A stretch of 6,787 bases of DNA. It comes from Actinomycetes bacterium (lineage in GTDB: Bacteria; Actinomycetota; Thermoleophilia; BMS3ABIN01). The notes under the pieces were generated by a model that ran no database searches, was not told the origin of the DNA, and saw nothing but the letters and a program-made list of their open reading frames with translations. Shown here in pieces: positions 6,007 to 6,787 of this stretch; position 1 is the stretch's first letter; every line of letters starts with the position of its first letter. The stretch covers positions 1 through 6,787 of the forward strand of contig JAJYIN010000123.1 in assembly GCA_021790075.1 (NCBI GenBank), written 5' to 3'. The position numbers and the translations under genes were made by a program.

Positions 6007-6787
6007 TTATTCCACCGGTTCCAGCCGGTCGTTGGGCCGGAAATATCTGCCCACCTTGGCGCACGGCCGGCCCTCCACCATGACGATATCAGCCGTGTAA
6101 TCATTTTCTCCCCGGATGAGGCTGCTGCCAACCCCGTAGGCGTCCACCGGCGCTCCGGCGGCTTCGAAACGCTCGATCTTGGCGGCGTCGAACCCGGCGC
6201 TGACGATTATCCTCACATGCTGGAACCCCTCCGCGTCCAGCGCCTCGCGGACCTTGAAGGCCAGCTCCGGCTGCACGCCCGCGGGCTTGAAATAGCCCAT
6301 TTCCTCCCACAGGCTGCGGTCCACGAGCGTCTCGGAATTGTCCAGCCGCACTCCCCAGAGCTTCTCCCTGAGTTCCCGCGCCACCGCCAGCGAGGTACCC
6401 ACACAATCGTTATCGAAGTCAACCAGGGAGATCACGTTGACATCCGGGTAGTAAAGGTCGGCGAACGCCCTGGTGGCGGCCACCGTGTCTCCTCCGTAGG
6501 AAGCGATGAGGCTGTGGGGGATGGTGCCGATGCCCCGGCCGCCCCACAGCGAGGCCTGGGCGTCGGTGGAGACCTGGTCGATGCCGCCTGCACGCGCCGC
6601 CAGCCCGTCCAGCGGCTGGACGCTGTAATGGTCGTGACGGGCGCCGAACAGCAGGATGGGTTTGCCCCGGGAGGCGGCCAGCGCCCGGCGCACGTTCTTG
6701 CACACCAGGGTGCCGCGCGCCAGCGAGCCCAGGTAGACGGTCTCCAGGTGGGCGAACAGGGAGTAATCGCCCTCGATCGTCATCACG
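6007..6787 (-). CDS. pncB: Nicotinate phosphoribosyltransferase, 5' end outside window
   Basis: The predicted enzyme converts nicotinate and phosphoribosyl pyrophosphate to nicotinate mononucleotide, the committed step of Preiss-Handler NAD salvage in the cytoplasm. About 259 C-terminal residues are visible. The frame stays open at the right edge, so the true start is missing and the GTG there is not a start. Recognisable blocks are the opening FAHLETVYLG, then FGARHDHYSVQP, STDAQASLWGG, a GTIPHSL block, VDFDNDCVGTSL, WGVRLDNSETLVDRS, VSAGFD (phosphate-binding turn), YGVGSSL and PCAKVGRYFRPN. This is the shorter, archaeal/actinobacterial-like form of the enzyme. VSAGFD has Ala where I recall Gly in relatives (SGGFD), a mild substitution. 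The nicotinamidase gene follows after 17 bases, so the two salvage steps are encoded back to back. Confidence 0.92.
   Translation of the reverse strand, partial: VMTIEGDYSLFAHLETVYLGSLARGTLVCKNVRRALAASRGKPILLFGARHDHYSVQPLDGLAARAGGIDQVSTDAQASLWGGRGIGTIPHSLIASYGGDTVAATRAFADLYYPDVNVISLVDFDNDCVGTSLAVARELREKLWGVRLDNSETLVDRSLWEEMGYFKPAGVQPELAFKVREALDAEGFQHVRIIVSAGFDAAKIERFEAAGAPVDAYGVGSSLIRGENDYTADIVMVEGRPCAKVGRYFRPNDRLEPVE

Noticed and set aside
5990..6064. N-terminal extension of the nicotinamidase to an ATG at 6064
   Set aside because: The extra 25 residues overlap the end of the phosphoribosyltransferase and do not resemble the fold. The ATG at 5989 has a good ribosome binding site.
5444..6100. 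Rightward open frame of 218 codons opposite the nicotinamidase
   Set aside because: The opposite strand carries the full catalytic triad and metal site. This frame has no supporting signal.

Overview
The window is GC-rich (roughly two-thirds G+C by eye, with strong G/C preference at third codon positions) and densely coded. Nearly all of it is assigned to genes. Codon use, gene types and the large membrane cyclic-di-GMP protein fit a high-GC bacterium, perhaps a deep-branching actinobacterium, but nothing here fixes the phylum.

The left part (1 to about 2513) reads rightward as one tight gene run. It holds the 3' end of an HD-domain nucleotidyltransferase of the CCA-adding/poly(A) polymerase type, a short unrecognised reading frame, an ABC-2 type ATPase and its membrane permease. 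The last three are joined by ATGA overlaps. The ATPase and permease should form a small exporter; its substrate cannot be read from the sequence.

A 112-base convergent intergenic stretch (2514 to 2625) carries two inverted repeats. One is a GC-rich hairpin and the other is a longer-loop, AT-richer inverted repeat that supplies the stop codon of the opposing gene.

The right part (2626 to the end) reads leftward. In transcription order it holds a nicotinate phosphoribosyltransferase cut by the window edge, a nicotinamidase-type cysteine hydrolase, a small protein with four CxxC pairs, and, after a 150-base leader, a 799-residue membrane protein with HAMP, GAF, GGDEF and HD-GYP domains. The first two are consecutive steps of Preiss-Handler NAD salvage: nicotinamide to nicotinate, then nicotinate to nicotinate mononucleotide. 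The large protein carries the motifs both to make and to degrade cyclic di-GMP.

I see no RNA gene, CRISPR array, transposase or prophage, and no clearly new system. The points most worth a second look are the small reading frame that has an ideal ribosome binding site but no standard start codon, the missing switch histidine in the ATPase, the structured leader before the cyclic-di-GMP gene, and the altered HDIGK motif in its HD-GYP domain.
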